Shown: positions 1-8,967 of the stretch, one piece after another | How positions within the stretch are numbered: position 1 is the stretch's first letter | Layout: every line of letters begins with the position of its first letter | DNA from: Flavobacteriaceae bacterium | GTDB lineage: Bacteria > Bacteroidota > Bacteroidia > Flavobacteriales > Flavobacteriaceae | Direction: 5' to 3' | Length of the DNA: 35,932 bases | Assembly (NCBI GenBank): GCA_947453885.1 | Contig: CANGIF010000035.1 | Coordinates: forward strand, 1 to 35,932 | Made by a program: the position numbers and the translations under genes | Notes under the pieces: model-generated | The model's database searches: none | The model's input: the letters and a program-made list of their open reading frames with translations, nothing else | What the model was told of the DNA's origin: nothing

Positions 1-1002
<1,002 letters not shown>

Positions 1003-1289
1003 GATTAAAAGATTTGGAATATCTAAATTACTAAAAATCAAATGTGTATTTAAGAATAAAGTAAAAAAAATAAATACTTTGCTGCAAACTTATAATTGGA
1101 AACCAATAATTGATACAGCTGCTTTTTTATACCCCCGTTATTTTATTGTCTATATGCTCTAAAAATCCAACCCTTATTCCTTCCAATTTACTTTTACAAA
1201 ATGTAGGAGCGACAAGATACATTTGAATTGTATTTTGTTTGAATATCCTTTTCAAAAAACTACTTTTGCGCCCTTAAAACAACAACACA
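1003..1289. other. cas1-purH divergent intergenic region, no gene seen
   Basis: AT-rich spacer between the divergent cas1 and purH genes. It holds the purH promoter (1238-1268) and a near-palindrome, ATACATTTGAATTGTAT, at about 1219-1235. No CRISPR repeats, no cas9 fragment and no clear tracrRNA were found by eye. A 69-codon frame on the plus strand at 953-1162 mostly overlaps the cas1 N-terminus and is judged a shadow. Confidence 0.6.
1238..1268 (+). promoter_or_regulatory. purH promoter, Bacteroidota type
   Basis: TTTG at 1238-1241, a 19-base spacer, then TACTTTTG at 1261-1268 fits the Bacteroidota consensus TTTG-N19-TAnnTTTG. It ends 21 bases before the purH ATG. Pattern match only. Confidence 0.65.
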
Positions 1290-2816
1290 ATGAACACTAC
1301 AAAAAAAATCAAAGCGGCTTTAATTTCCGTTTTTTCAAAAGAAGGTTTGGAGCCTATTGTTAGAGTACTCCATGAACAAAAGGTTGTACTGTATTCGACA
1401 GGTGGAACGGAAGACTTTATTAAAAGTTTAAACATTCCGGTTATTCCTGTAGAATCAATAACAGACTACCCCTCAATTTTGGGAGGAAGGGTAAAAACGC
1501 TACATCCAAAAATATTTGGAGGCATACTAAATCGGCAAGAAAACGAAAGCGATTTGATAGACATGGAAAAATACAAAATTCCTCAAATTGATTTGGTTAT
1601 GGTTGATTTATACCCTTTTGAAGCAACAATAGCCAATGGTGCAACTGAAAAAGAGGCTATTGAAAAAATTGACATTGGAGGCATTTCCTTAATTAGAGCG
1701 GCAGCTAAGAATTTTAAGGATACCGTAATTGTTCCCTCGGTAAAAGAATATGCGTTTTTATACCAACTCCTTGTGGAGCAAAACGGAACAACTACAGTAA
1801 GTCAACGAAAACAGTTGGCAACAATGGCATTTCATGTTTCGTCACATTACGACACGGCTATATTTAATTATTTTAATTCAGACAGTACGTACTTTAAAAT
1901 GAGTATGAACGAAGGGCAAACGTTGCGGTACGGGGAAAATCCACATCAAAAAGGGTGGTTTTTTGGAGACTTTGATGCCTTATTTACCAAATTACACGGC
2001 AAAGAATTGTCCTATAATAATTTACTTGATGTTGACGCGGCTGTAAACTTAATTGCAGAATTTGATGCTACTTTACCAACATTTGCTATTTTAAAACACA
2101 ATAACGCTTGTGGACTTGCAACGCGAACAACTATAAAAGAGGCCTATTTAGCCGCATTGGCTTGTGACCCAACATCTGCATTTGGAGGCGTATTAATTGC
2201 CAACACAAAAATTGATTTTGAAACCGCAACTGCAATCAATTCATTATTTTGTGAAGTTGTTATTGCTCCCGATTTTGACCAAACGGCTGTAGCTGTTTTA
2301 TCTGAAAAGAAAAACAGAATTTTGTTACAACAACACCCAGTTGCATTGTCGGAAAAGCAAGTCAGAACTTGTTTAAACGGCGTATTAGTACAAGAAAAAA
2401 ATAACAAAACAGACGAAAAAGCAGGATTGAAAACAGTTACAATTACAACTCCTACCGAACAAGAAATTGCCGACTTACTTTTTGCTTCAAAAATTTGCAA
2501 ACACACCAAATCAAACACCATAATTTTTGCCAAAAACAACACGTTACTTTCATCTGGAACAGGACAAACTTCTAGAGTAGATGCTTTAATGCAAGCTGTT
2601 GAAAAAGCAACTACTTTTGGTTTTTCATTACACGGAGCCGTTATGGCAAGCGATGCCTTTTTCCCATTTCCGGATTGTGTGGCACTTGCTAAAGAAGCGG
2701 GTGTTACAGCGGTTATACAGCCTGGAGGTTCCATAAAAGACGAATTAAGTATAAATTATTGCAATGAAAATAAAGTTGCAATGGTATTTTCAGGAACGCG
2801 TCATTTTAAACATTAA
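1290..2816 (+). CDS. purH: Bifunctional AICAR formyltransferase / IMP cyclohydrolase PurH
   Basis: Carries out the last two steps of de novo purine synthesis: formyl transfer from 10-formyl-THF to AICAR, then ring closure to IMP. At 508 aa it has the usual bacterial length. The N-terminal cyclohydrolase domain (about 1-190) shows STGGT (36-40) and RVKTLHPKIFGG (from 67). The transformylase domain (about 200-508) carries the catalytic KHNNACG (Lys269, His270), preceded by LRYGENPHQ, and ends in the conserved region FPFPDCVALAKEAGVTA. Cytoplasmic. It lies 53 bases before mreB in the same direction, but mreB has its own candidate -7 box. Confidence 0.98.
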   Translation: MNTTKKIKAALISVFSKEGLEPIVRVLHEQKVVLYSTGGTEDFIKSLNIPVIPVESITDYPSILGGRVKTLHPKIFGGILNRQENESDLIDMEKYKIPQIDLVMVDLYPFEATIANGATEKEAIEKIDIGGISLIRAAAKNFKDTVIVPSVKEYAFLYQLLVEQNGTTTVSQRKQLATMAFHVSSHYDTAIFNYFNSDSTYFKMSMNEGQTLRYGENPHQKGWFFGDFDALFTKLHGKELSYNNLLDVDAAVNLIAEFDATLPTFAILKHNNACGLATRTTIKEAYLAALACDPTSAFGGVLIANTKIDFETATAINSLFCEVVIAPDFDQTAVAVLSEKKNRILLQQHPVALSEKQVRTCLNGVLVQEKNNKTDEKAGLKTVTITTPTEQEIADLLFASKICKHTKSNTIIFAKNNTLLSSGTGQTSRVDALMQAVEKATTFGFSLHGAVMASDAFFPFPDCVALAKEAGVTAVIQPGGSIKDELSINYCNENKVAMVFSGTRHFKH

Positions 2817-2822
2817 TTTGTT

Positions 2823-2830
2823 TACCTTTG
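2823..2830 (+). promoter_or_regulatory. Candidate -7 box for the mre operon
   Basis: TACCTTTG matches TAnnTTTG exactly in the purH-mreB gap, 39 bases before the mreB ATG. No good -33 TTTG at the expected distance was seen, so read-through from purH may also feed the operon. Confidence 0.4.
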
Positions 2831-2869
2831 CATGTTAAATTTAGTATAAACAGATAACCCTTAAAATAT

Positions 2870-3898
2870 ATGGGCTTTTTTGATTTCATGACCGAGGATA
2901 TTGCCATCGACCTTGGTACCGCCAACACATTAATTATTCATAACGACAAAGTTGTAGTTGATAGCCCTTCAATCGTTGCAAGGGATCGAGTTTCAGGACG
3001 TATTATTGCCGTTGGTAAAGATGCCAACTTGATGCAAGGGAAAACGCATGAGAACATTAAAACTATTCGACCATTAAAAGATGGAGTTATTGCAGATTTT
3101 GATGCTTCAGAACAAATGATCAAAATGCTTATAAAAAGCATTCCTGCCCTACAGAAAAAACTTTTTACCCCTGCACTTAGAATGGTGGTTTGTATCCCAT
3201 CTGGAATTACAGAAGTAGAGATGCGTGCCGTAAAAGAATCGTGCGAGCGTGTAAATGGTAAAGAAGTTTACCTTATTCATGAGCCTATGGCTGCTGCGAT
3301 AGGAATTGGAATTGACATCATGCAACCTAAAGGAAATATGATAGTAGATATAGGAGGCGGAACTACTGAAATTGCTGTGATTGCTTTAGGAGGAATTGTT
3401 TGTGATAAATCTGTAAAAATTGCAGGTGACGTTTTTACTAACGATATTGTTTATTACATGCGTACACAACATAATCTTTATGTTGGTGAAGCTACAGCTG
3501 AAAAAGTTAAAATAGTTATTGGAGCAGCAACTGAAGACTTGGACACTCCTCCAGAAGATATGTCAGTACAAGGAAGAGATTTACTAACAGGGAAACCAAA
3601 ACAAGTTGATGTTTCTTATAGAGAAATTGCAAAAGCATTAGATAAATCTATACAGAGAATAGAAGATGCCGTAATGGAAACATTGTCGCAAACACCACCT
3701 GAATTAGCAGCAGATATTTACAATACGGGAATCTTTTTAGCTGGTGGAGGTTCTATGCTAAGAGGCTTGGATAAGCGAATTTCTAAAAAAACAGATTTAC
3801 CTGTTTTTATTGCTGACGATCCATTAAGAGCAGTTGTTAGAGGTACAGGAATGGCCTTAAAAGATCTTGTTCGATTTAAAAGTGTTTTAATAAAATAA
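2870..3898 (+). CDS. mreB: Rod shape-determining protein MreB
   Basis: Actin-like ATPase that forms membrane-associated filaments and positions the elongation machinery for lateral cell-wall synthesis. At 342 aa it is a typical length. Actin-fold nucleotide motifs are visible: phosphate-1 loop DLGTANT (near 15-21), phosphate-2 loop VDIGGGTTEIAVI (near 160-172), and the adenosine motif AGGGSMLRGLDKRI near 291. The N-terminal GFFDFMTEDIAIDLG is characteristic of Bacteroidota MreB. First gene of the mreB-mreC-mreD-mrdA-rodA operon; mreC starts 12 bases downstream. Confidence 0.98.
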   Translation: MGFFDFMTEDIAIDLGTANTLIIHNDKVVVDSPSIVARDRVSGRIIAVGKDANLMQGKTHENIKTIRPLKDGVIADFDASEQMIKMLIKSIPALQKKLFTPALRMVVCIPSGITEVEMRAVKESCERVNGKEVYLIHEPMAAAIGIGIDIMQPKGNMIVDIGGGTTEIAVIALGGIVCDKSVKIAGDVFTNDIVYYMRTQHNLYVGEATAEKVKIVIGAATEDLDTPPEDMSVQGRDLLTGKPKQVDVSYREIAKALDKSIQRIEDAVMETLSQTPPELAADIYNTGIFLAGGGSMLRGLDKRISKKTDLPVFIADDPLRAVVRGTGMALKDLVRFKSVLIK

Positions 3899-3910
3899 AC
3901 CGCATAATTA

Positions 3911-4735
3911 ATGCAGCAAATATTTAATTTTATTATAAAAAACAGTAATAGATTACTGTTTTTGCTGCTTTTGGGCATTTCGTTTTCACTTGCTGTACAA
4001 TCGCATTCTTATCATAAAAGTAAGGTAATAAACTCTGCAAATGCAATAAGTGGGGGAGTTTACGAACGCATGAATGCTATTGACGAGTATTTCAATTTAC
4101 GCGTTCAAAATCAAGATTTAGCCAAAGAAAATGCGCGTTTAAAAACGTTGCTTTTTAACAATCCTGATACTCTTGTGCCACCAAGTTTAGGGGGGTTAAA
4201 TGCGAAATTCCAAACCAATGTAATTGTTACAAAAGTCATTCATAATTCCTATAACGTACATGAAAATTTTCTTACATTAAATAATGGAGAAAAAGATGGA
4301 ATTAAGCCTGATATGGGTGTTATTAACGATTTGGGAATAGTTGGAATTATCGAAAACACTTCACCAAATTATGCTACTGTCATTAGTATTTTAAACACAC
4401 AATCGAAAATAAATGCCAAAATAAAAAAATCCGAACATTTTGGTTCTTTAATATGGGATGGAAAGAACACTGGTTTTGTTCAGTTAATTGATGTTCCAAG
4501 GCTTGCTGCTATTAGAAAAGGCGATACAATAGTAACAGGAGGTCAATCTATAATTTTCCCTGAAAATATAAATATTGGAACTATTGATAAAATATATATT
4601 GATAATAAAACCAATTATTACACCTTAAATATAAGATTGTTTAACGACATGACAAATTTAGGACATGTTTACGTCATAAAGAGAAAAGACAGCGAAGAAA
4701 TTACCACTTTAGAAGCAAAATCAAAACATGAATAA
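3911..4735 (+). CDS. mreC: Rod shape-determining protein MreC
   Basis: Periplasmic scaffold of the elongasome that links MreB/MreD to PBP2-RodA. The 274-aa protein has one N-terminal membrane segment (about residues 14-32, LLFLLLLGISFSLAV), a coiled coil (about 57-80, including NQDLAKENARLKTLL) and two C-terminal beta-barrel domains; GEKDGIKPDMGVIN and the later KGDTIVTGG are typical MreC elements. Its 3' end overlaps mreD by 8 bases. Confidence 0.95.
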   Translation: MQQIFNFIIKNSNRLLFLLLLGISFSLAVQSHSYHKSKVINSANAISGGVYERMNAIDEYFNLRVQNQDLAKENARLKTLLFNNPDTLVPPSLGGLNAKFQTNVIVTKVIHNSYNVHENFLTLNNGEKDGIKPDMGVINDLGIVGIIENTSPNYATVISILNTQSKINAKIKKSEHFGSLIWDGKNTGFVQLIDVPRLAAIRKGDTIVTGGQSIIFPENINIGTIDKIYIDNKTNYYTLNIRLFNDMTNLGHVYVIKRKDSEEITTLEAKSKHE

Positions 4736-5234
4736 TGCATTGTTAAATAATATTGCCCGATTTGTATTGCTACTTGCGGCACAGGTAATTATTTTTAATA
4801 ATTTCAATTTGTTTGGTTTTTTAAATCCTTACCCGTACTTGCTTTTTATTATTTTATATCCAGTTAATGGTAATAAGTCAGGTTTGCTATTGGCCAGTTT
4901 TTTTTTAGGATTAACAGTAGATTTATTTTGTAATTCTGGAGGTGTTCATGCGGCAGCATGTGTGGTTTTAGCTTACAACAGACCGTTTTTATTCAAGTTT
5001 GCATTTGGTTTAAGTTATGAATACCAAACTGTTAAATTAAATGATTCGTTAACTCCCGAGCGTTTGACTTTTATGGTTTTTGCTGTTTTCATTCATCATA
5101 TAGTGTTGTTTATTTTAGAACTATTTAACATTTTTCTGATTTGGGAAATGATATACAGAAGTTTTCTAAGTGCTATTTTCACCATAATTTTTTGCGTTAT
5201 TATCATTTATTTAATAAAGCCAAATAGAAAATGA
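4728..5234 (+). CDS. mreD: Rod shape-determining protein MreD
   Basis: Small integral membrane protein of the elongasome. The 168 aa are almost entirely hydrophobic with about five predicted membrane segments. Sequence conservation in this family is low, so the call rests on length, hydropathy, the PYPYLLFIILYP element and position between mreC and mrdA. It overlaps mreC by 8 bases and mrdA by 4 (ATGA), indicating translational coupling. Confidence 0.92.
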   Translation: MNNALLNNIARFVLLLAAQVIIFNNFNLFGFLNPYPYLLFIILYPVNGNKSGLLLASFFLGLTVDLFCNSGGVHAAACVVLAYNRPFLFKFAFGLSYEYQTVKLNDSLTPERLTFMVFAVFIHHIVLFILELFNIFLIWEMIYRSFLSAIFTIIFCVIIIYLIKPNRK

Positions 5235-7162
5235 GAAAAGCACTTTTACCCGCAATCATTATTGTAGCAGGTTTGTTATTACTTATTAGGCTTTTCTATT
5301 TACAAGTAATAAATGACACTTTTAAATTAAAATCCGAAAATAACGCTATAAAAATCATATACGACTATCCCGAGAGAGGTTATATCTACGATCGGAATGG
5401 GGAACTTTTGGTTGCTAACCAACCATCTTATGATATTATGGTTACGCCACGCGAAGTAAAAAATTTAGATACTACAACTTTTTGTTCTCTTTTAAATATT
5501 ACCAAAGCAGATTTTATACGTCGAATTGAAAAAGCCAAAGTTTATAGTCCGATGATTCGGTCCATTTTCTTACCTCAATTAAACAAAAGAGAGTTTGCCG
5601 CGTTTCAAGAAAAAGTAAGAAAATTTCCAGGATTTGAAATCCAAAAAAGAGCTTTAAGAGACTATCAAGTTGCTGTTGGTGCTAATGTTTTTGGTTTTAT
5701 TACTCAAGTAAATGAAAAAATAATTGAAAAACACCCCTATTATAAAAGTGGTGATTTGATTGGCAAACAAGGTGTAGAAGAAAGCTACGAAACCATACTT
5801 AGAGGTATAAAAGGAGTTAAATATGTTCAAAAAGACAAATACAACAGAGAAATAGGATCGTATAAAGAAGGGAAGTTTGATACGATTTCAACACAAGGTA
5901 AAGACATTCATTTAACCATTGACATTGAACTGCAAAAATACGGCGAACAGTTAATGTTGAATAAAAGAGGTGGAATTGTAGCTATTGAACCCAAAACGGG
6001 TGAAATTTTAGCTTTAGTAACAGCTCCTTCTTACGACCCCGCATTATTAGTAGGTAGAGAACGTTCTAGAAATTACACTATTTTATACAATGATTCTTTA
6101 GCAAAGCCTACTTATGATAGGGGTTTATTGGCAGAGTATCCACCAGGTTCCCCTTTTAAAATAATGACAGGTTTAGTGGGTCTTCAAGAACAAGTAATTG
6201 ATGAACAAACAAGTTTTGTTTGCAACCATGGATTTAGTTATGCGCGTGGTCGTTTTCAAGGCTGTCACTGCGGAGGAGGTGTTAGAGATCTTCATGTAGG
6301 TATTTACAAATCATGTAATGCCTATTTTTCTAATGTTTATTTAAAAACTATCGGTTCCGAATCGGTACCTTACAAAGCAGTTGATATTTGGAGCGATCAC
6401 GTTAAAAGTTTTGGGCTTGGTCAGTTTATGGGGTATGATTTACCAACAGGTAGAAAAGGAAAAATACCCTCTTCTAAAACCTATAAACGCATGTATCCAA
6501 ATGGAGGATGGCGCAATACGGCCATTATTTCAAATGCAATAGGTCAAGGAGAAGTGTTAGCTACACCAATCCAATTAGCAAATATGATGGCTGCCGTTTC
6601 AAATGAAGGATATTATTATACACCTCATATTATTAAAAGCATTAAAGGAATTCCAATTGACAAAAAATTTACAACAAAACATATCACTACCATTGACAAA
6701 AAATATTTTCCAGCAATGATAAGTGGTTTGTTCGATGTTTATAATTTTGGAACAGCACATGGATTGAATGTACCTGACATAGACATTTGTGGTAAAACAG
6801 GAACTGCTGAAAATTATGCTAAAATTAATGGCGAACGAGTAAAACTAGAAGACCACTCTATTTTTGTAGCTTTTGCACCAAAAGACAATCCAAAAATTGC
6901 AATCGCTATTTTGGTTGAAAACGGAGGTTTTGGAGCAACCATTGCAGGGCCAATTGCCAGTTTAATGATTGAGAAATACATCAAAAAGAAAGTGACAAGA
7001 GTAGATTTAGAAAAAAGAATTCTTGAAAAAAGTTTACAAAGTCGGTATGCGCGTTTTGTTAAAAAACCAACCGATACTTTGTTAACAAACACACCTAAGG
7101 AAATAATTTTACCTGAAATTAAATCAGAGAAAACTCCTAAAGAGGAGGAACATGATAATTAA
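5231..7162 (+). CDS. mrdA: Penicillin-binding protein 2 (elongation-specific transpeptidase)
   Basis: Class B PBP that cross-links the glycan made by RodA during side-wall growth. The 643-aa protein has an N-terminal membrane anchor (about 5-24), the class B pedestal with RGYIYDRNGELLVAN (near 49), and a C-terminal transpeptidase domain. All three active-site motifs are present: SPFK (Ser307 nucleophile, Lys310), SCN (361-363) and KTG (522-524). The first is SPFK rather than the more common STFK, which keeps the catalytic Ser and Lys. The last 40 residues are charged and probably disordered. Overlaps mreD by 4 bases; rodA begins 21 bases after its stop. Confidence 0.96.
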   Translation: MRKALLPAIIIVAGLLLLIRLFYLQVINDTFKLKSENNAIKIIYDYPERGYIYDRNGELLVANQPSYDIMVTPREVKNLDTTTFCSLLNITKADFIRRIEKAKVYSPMIRSIFLPQLNKREFAAFQEKVRKFPGFEIQKRALRDYQVAVGANVFGFITQVNEKIIEKHPYYKSGDLIGKQGVEESYETILRGIKGVKYVQKDKYNREIGSYKEGKFDTISTQGKDIHLTIDIELQKYGEQLMLNKRGGIVAIEPKTGEILALVTAPSYDPALLVGRERSRNYTILYNDSLAKPTYDRGLLAEYPPGSPFKIMTGLVGLQEQVIDEQTSFVCNHGFSYARGRFQGCHCGGGVRDLHVGIYKSCNAYFSNVYLKTIGSESVPYKAVDIWSDHVKSFGLGQFMGYDLPTGRKGKIPSSKTYKRMYPNGGWRNTAIISNAIGQGEVLATPIQLANMMAAVSNEGYYYTPHIIKSIKGIPIDKKFTTKHITTIDKKYFPAMISGLFDVYNFGTAHGLNVPDIDICGKTGTAENYAKINGERVKLEDHSIFVAFAPKDNPKIAIAILVENGGFGATIAGPIASLMIEKYIKKKVTRVDLEKRILEKSLQSRYARFVKKPTDTLLTNTPKEIILPEIKSEKTPKEEEHDN

Positions 7163-7183
7163 TAACTAAATAAATAGCAACAC

Positions 7184-8455
7184 GTGAAGAACCAAAGTGT
7201 ATCAAATAATTTAGACTGGGTATGCGTATTTATTTTTTGTACTCTAGTTTTTTTGGGATGGTTAAACATCTATTCTTCAACTGTTCCTACAACAGGTGTT
7301 GAAACTTCAATATTTGATACTACGCAATACTATGGAAAGCAAATGATATTTATTGCGCTTAGTTTCCCTATCATAATGTTGATTCTTTTTACAGACGCAA
7401 AATTTTATGAAAAATATGCTAGTGTAATTTTTATTGTTTCTTTACTTTCATTGGCTGGTTTATTTGTTATCGGAAAAACAATTGCAGGACAACGTTGTTG
7501 GTATGGAATTGGTAGTTTTACATTACAGCCTTCTGAATTTGCAAAAGCAGCTACTTCTTTAGCGTTAGCAAAATACTTAAGTGATGTCCAAATTAATTTA
7601 AAAACAATTGAAGATCAAGTAAAAGCTTTGTTGGTTGCTTTTCTACCAGTGTTATTAATTTTGCCACAACCGGATCCAGGTAGCGCACTAATCTATTCCG
7701 TTTTTATTTTAGTTTTACATCGTGAAGGATTACCGTCTTGGTATTTATGGGTAGGTTTTTCTGCTATTTTCTTGTTTGTAATGTCATTACTTTTTCAACC
7801 AATTTATTTGACTTTAGCAGCTGCAATTATTATTCTTTTAGTGTATTTTAGAAGTAGAAACATTAACAGAAATTATATTTTTAGTTCTATTTTATTTATG
7901 TTAATTTCTGGCTTTGTTTTTTCAGTTGATTATGTTTTTAATAATGTATTTAAACAGCATCATCGTGATCGATTTAATATTTTACTTGGAAAATCTGTAG
8001 ATTTGAAAGGAATAGGATACAATACAAATCAATCTGAAATTGCCATTGGTTCTGGAGGTTGGTTCGGGAAAGGTTTTTTAGAAGGTACACAAACTAAGGG
8101 AGGCTTTGTTCCAGAACAACATACGGATTATATTTTTACAACAGTAGGTGAAGAGTGGGGTTTTATAGGTTCTTTTTTTGTAATTGCCTTGTTTTTAGGT
8201 TTAGTTTTACGAATTTTATATTTAGCAGAACATCAAAAAACTAAATTTAGTAGGGTATACGGCTATTGTGTGGCAAGTATATTATTTATTCACACATTTG
8301 TTAATGTTGCTATGGTTTTAGGAATTTTTCCAACTATTGGAGTGCCATTACCTTTCTTTTCTTATGGAGGTTCCGGGCTTTGGGGTTTTACCATTTTATT
8401 GTTTATTTTCTTAAAAATGGATGCGAACAAAGTTAATGAATGGGGAACAACTTAG
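7184..8455 (+). CDS. rodA: Peptidoglycan glycosyltransferase RodA (SEDS family)
   Basis: SEDS-family polymerase that strings lipid II into glycan chains with PBP2 in the elongasome. The 423-aa protein has about ten membrane segments. Family motifs include LQPSEFAKAATSLALAKYL (near 114), PDPGSALIY, the large extracellular loop with VPEQHTDYIF (the conserved catalytic Asp is near residue 315), and LPFFSYGGSGLWG near the C-terminus. The start is GTG at 7184: an in-frame TAG at 7175 excludes anything upstream. Last of the five mre/rod genes. Confidence 0.96.
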   Translation: MKNQSVSNNLDWVCVFIFCTLVFLGWLNIYSSTVPTTGVETSIFDTTQYYGKQMIFIALSFPIIMLILFTDAKFYEKYASVIFIVSLLSLAGLFVIGKTIAGQRCWYGIGSFTLQPSEFAKAATSLALAKYLSDVQINLKTIEDQVKALLVAFLPVLLILPQPDPGSALIYSVFILVLHREGLPSWYLWVGFSAIFLFVMSLLFQPIYLTLAAAIIILLVYFRSRNINRNYIFSSILFMLISGFVFSVDYVFNNVFKQHHRDRFNILLGKSVDLKGIGYNTNQSEIAIGSGGWFGKGFLEGTQTKGGFVPEQHTDYIFTTVGEEWGFIGSFFVIALFLGLVLRILYLAEHQKTKFSRVYGYCVASILFIHTFVNVAMVLGIFPTIGVPLPFFSYGGSGLWGFTILLFIFLKMDANKVNEWGTT

Positions 8456-8488
8456 ACTTTACTTATTTAATAAATTAATAATCTAACT

Positions 8489-8887
8489 ATGCTAAGCAGA
8501 GATTCAAGTTTACTTACTTTAAGAGGAGACTCTTTAGGTGCTATAAAAAGTCAATCTTCTGCGGAAGAAATATTTCAAAACAACACACTTCGTCCGATAC
8601 TTAAACTACAAAACGAAGTGCTATTGGCTCTTTTTTCAACTTATATTGTCCAACAAAAAAACGTGTTTCACGATTTGAGTACCGTAAAAAAACTAGCTTA
8701 TATTGATCATGCAGTCCAAAGGGACAATTCTTTTAGAAATGTTTTAAAAGGAATTATAATTGCTTTATTTACTTCTACTGAATTAAGCGAATACACTACA
8801 AATACTTCCGTTTTAAATAAAAGAATGATGGCATTAATAGCAGAACGTTTAAAAAGTCAAATTCAGTTATTGGAGCCTCAACTCTAA
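8489..8887 (+). CDS. Conserved hypothetical protein, end of rod operon
   Basis: 132 aa, mainly helical, no signal peptide or membrane segment. A conserved-looking core reads NNTLRPILKLQNEVLLALF and the C-terminal half has KRMMALIAERLKSQ. Similar short ORFs sit after rodA in other Flavobacteriaceae as far as I recall; some databases label them glyoxalase, but nothing seen here supports that fold. It starts 33 bases after rodA and is followed by a strong terminator, so it is likely co-transcribed with the rod genes. Function unknown. Confidence 0.75.
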   Translation: MLSRDSSLLTLRGDSLGAIKSQSSAEEIFQNNTLRPILKLQNEVLLALFSTYIVQQKNVFHDLSTVKKLAYIDHAVQRDNSFRNVLKGIIIALFTSTELSEYTTNTSVLNKRMMALIAERLKSQIQLLEPQL

Positions 8888-8912
8888 TATTTATAGTTTA
8901 CTACAAATTCAA

Positions 8913-8945
8913 AAACCTTCAAACAAATAAAATGTTTGAAGGTTT
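8913..8945. terminator. Bidirectional terminator between convergent operons
   Basis: 13-bp perfect inverted repeat: AAACCTTCAAACA at 8913-8925, 7-base loop, and TGTTTGAAGGTTT at 8933-8945. It sits between the stop of the 132-aa gene and the stop of the convergent outer-membrane barrel gene. Confidence 0.85.
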
Positions 8946-8967
8946 CTTTGAAGCTGTAATTTGTAAA

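Noticed and set aside
1071..1140. Possible tracrRNA or CRISPR-repeat fragment (ATTGGAAACCAAT, GATACAGC)
   Set aside because: Only short partial resemblance to Bacteroidota type II-C repeats from memory; no second copy in the window to confirm it.
2144..2734. 196-codon frame antisense to purH
   Set aside because: Lies wholly inside purH, whose motifs are intact; the antisense translation shows no family.
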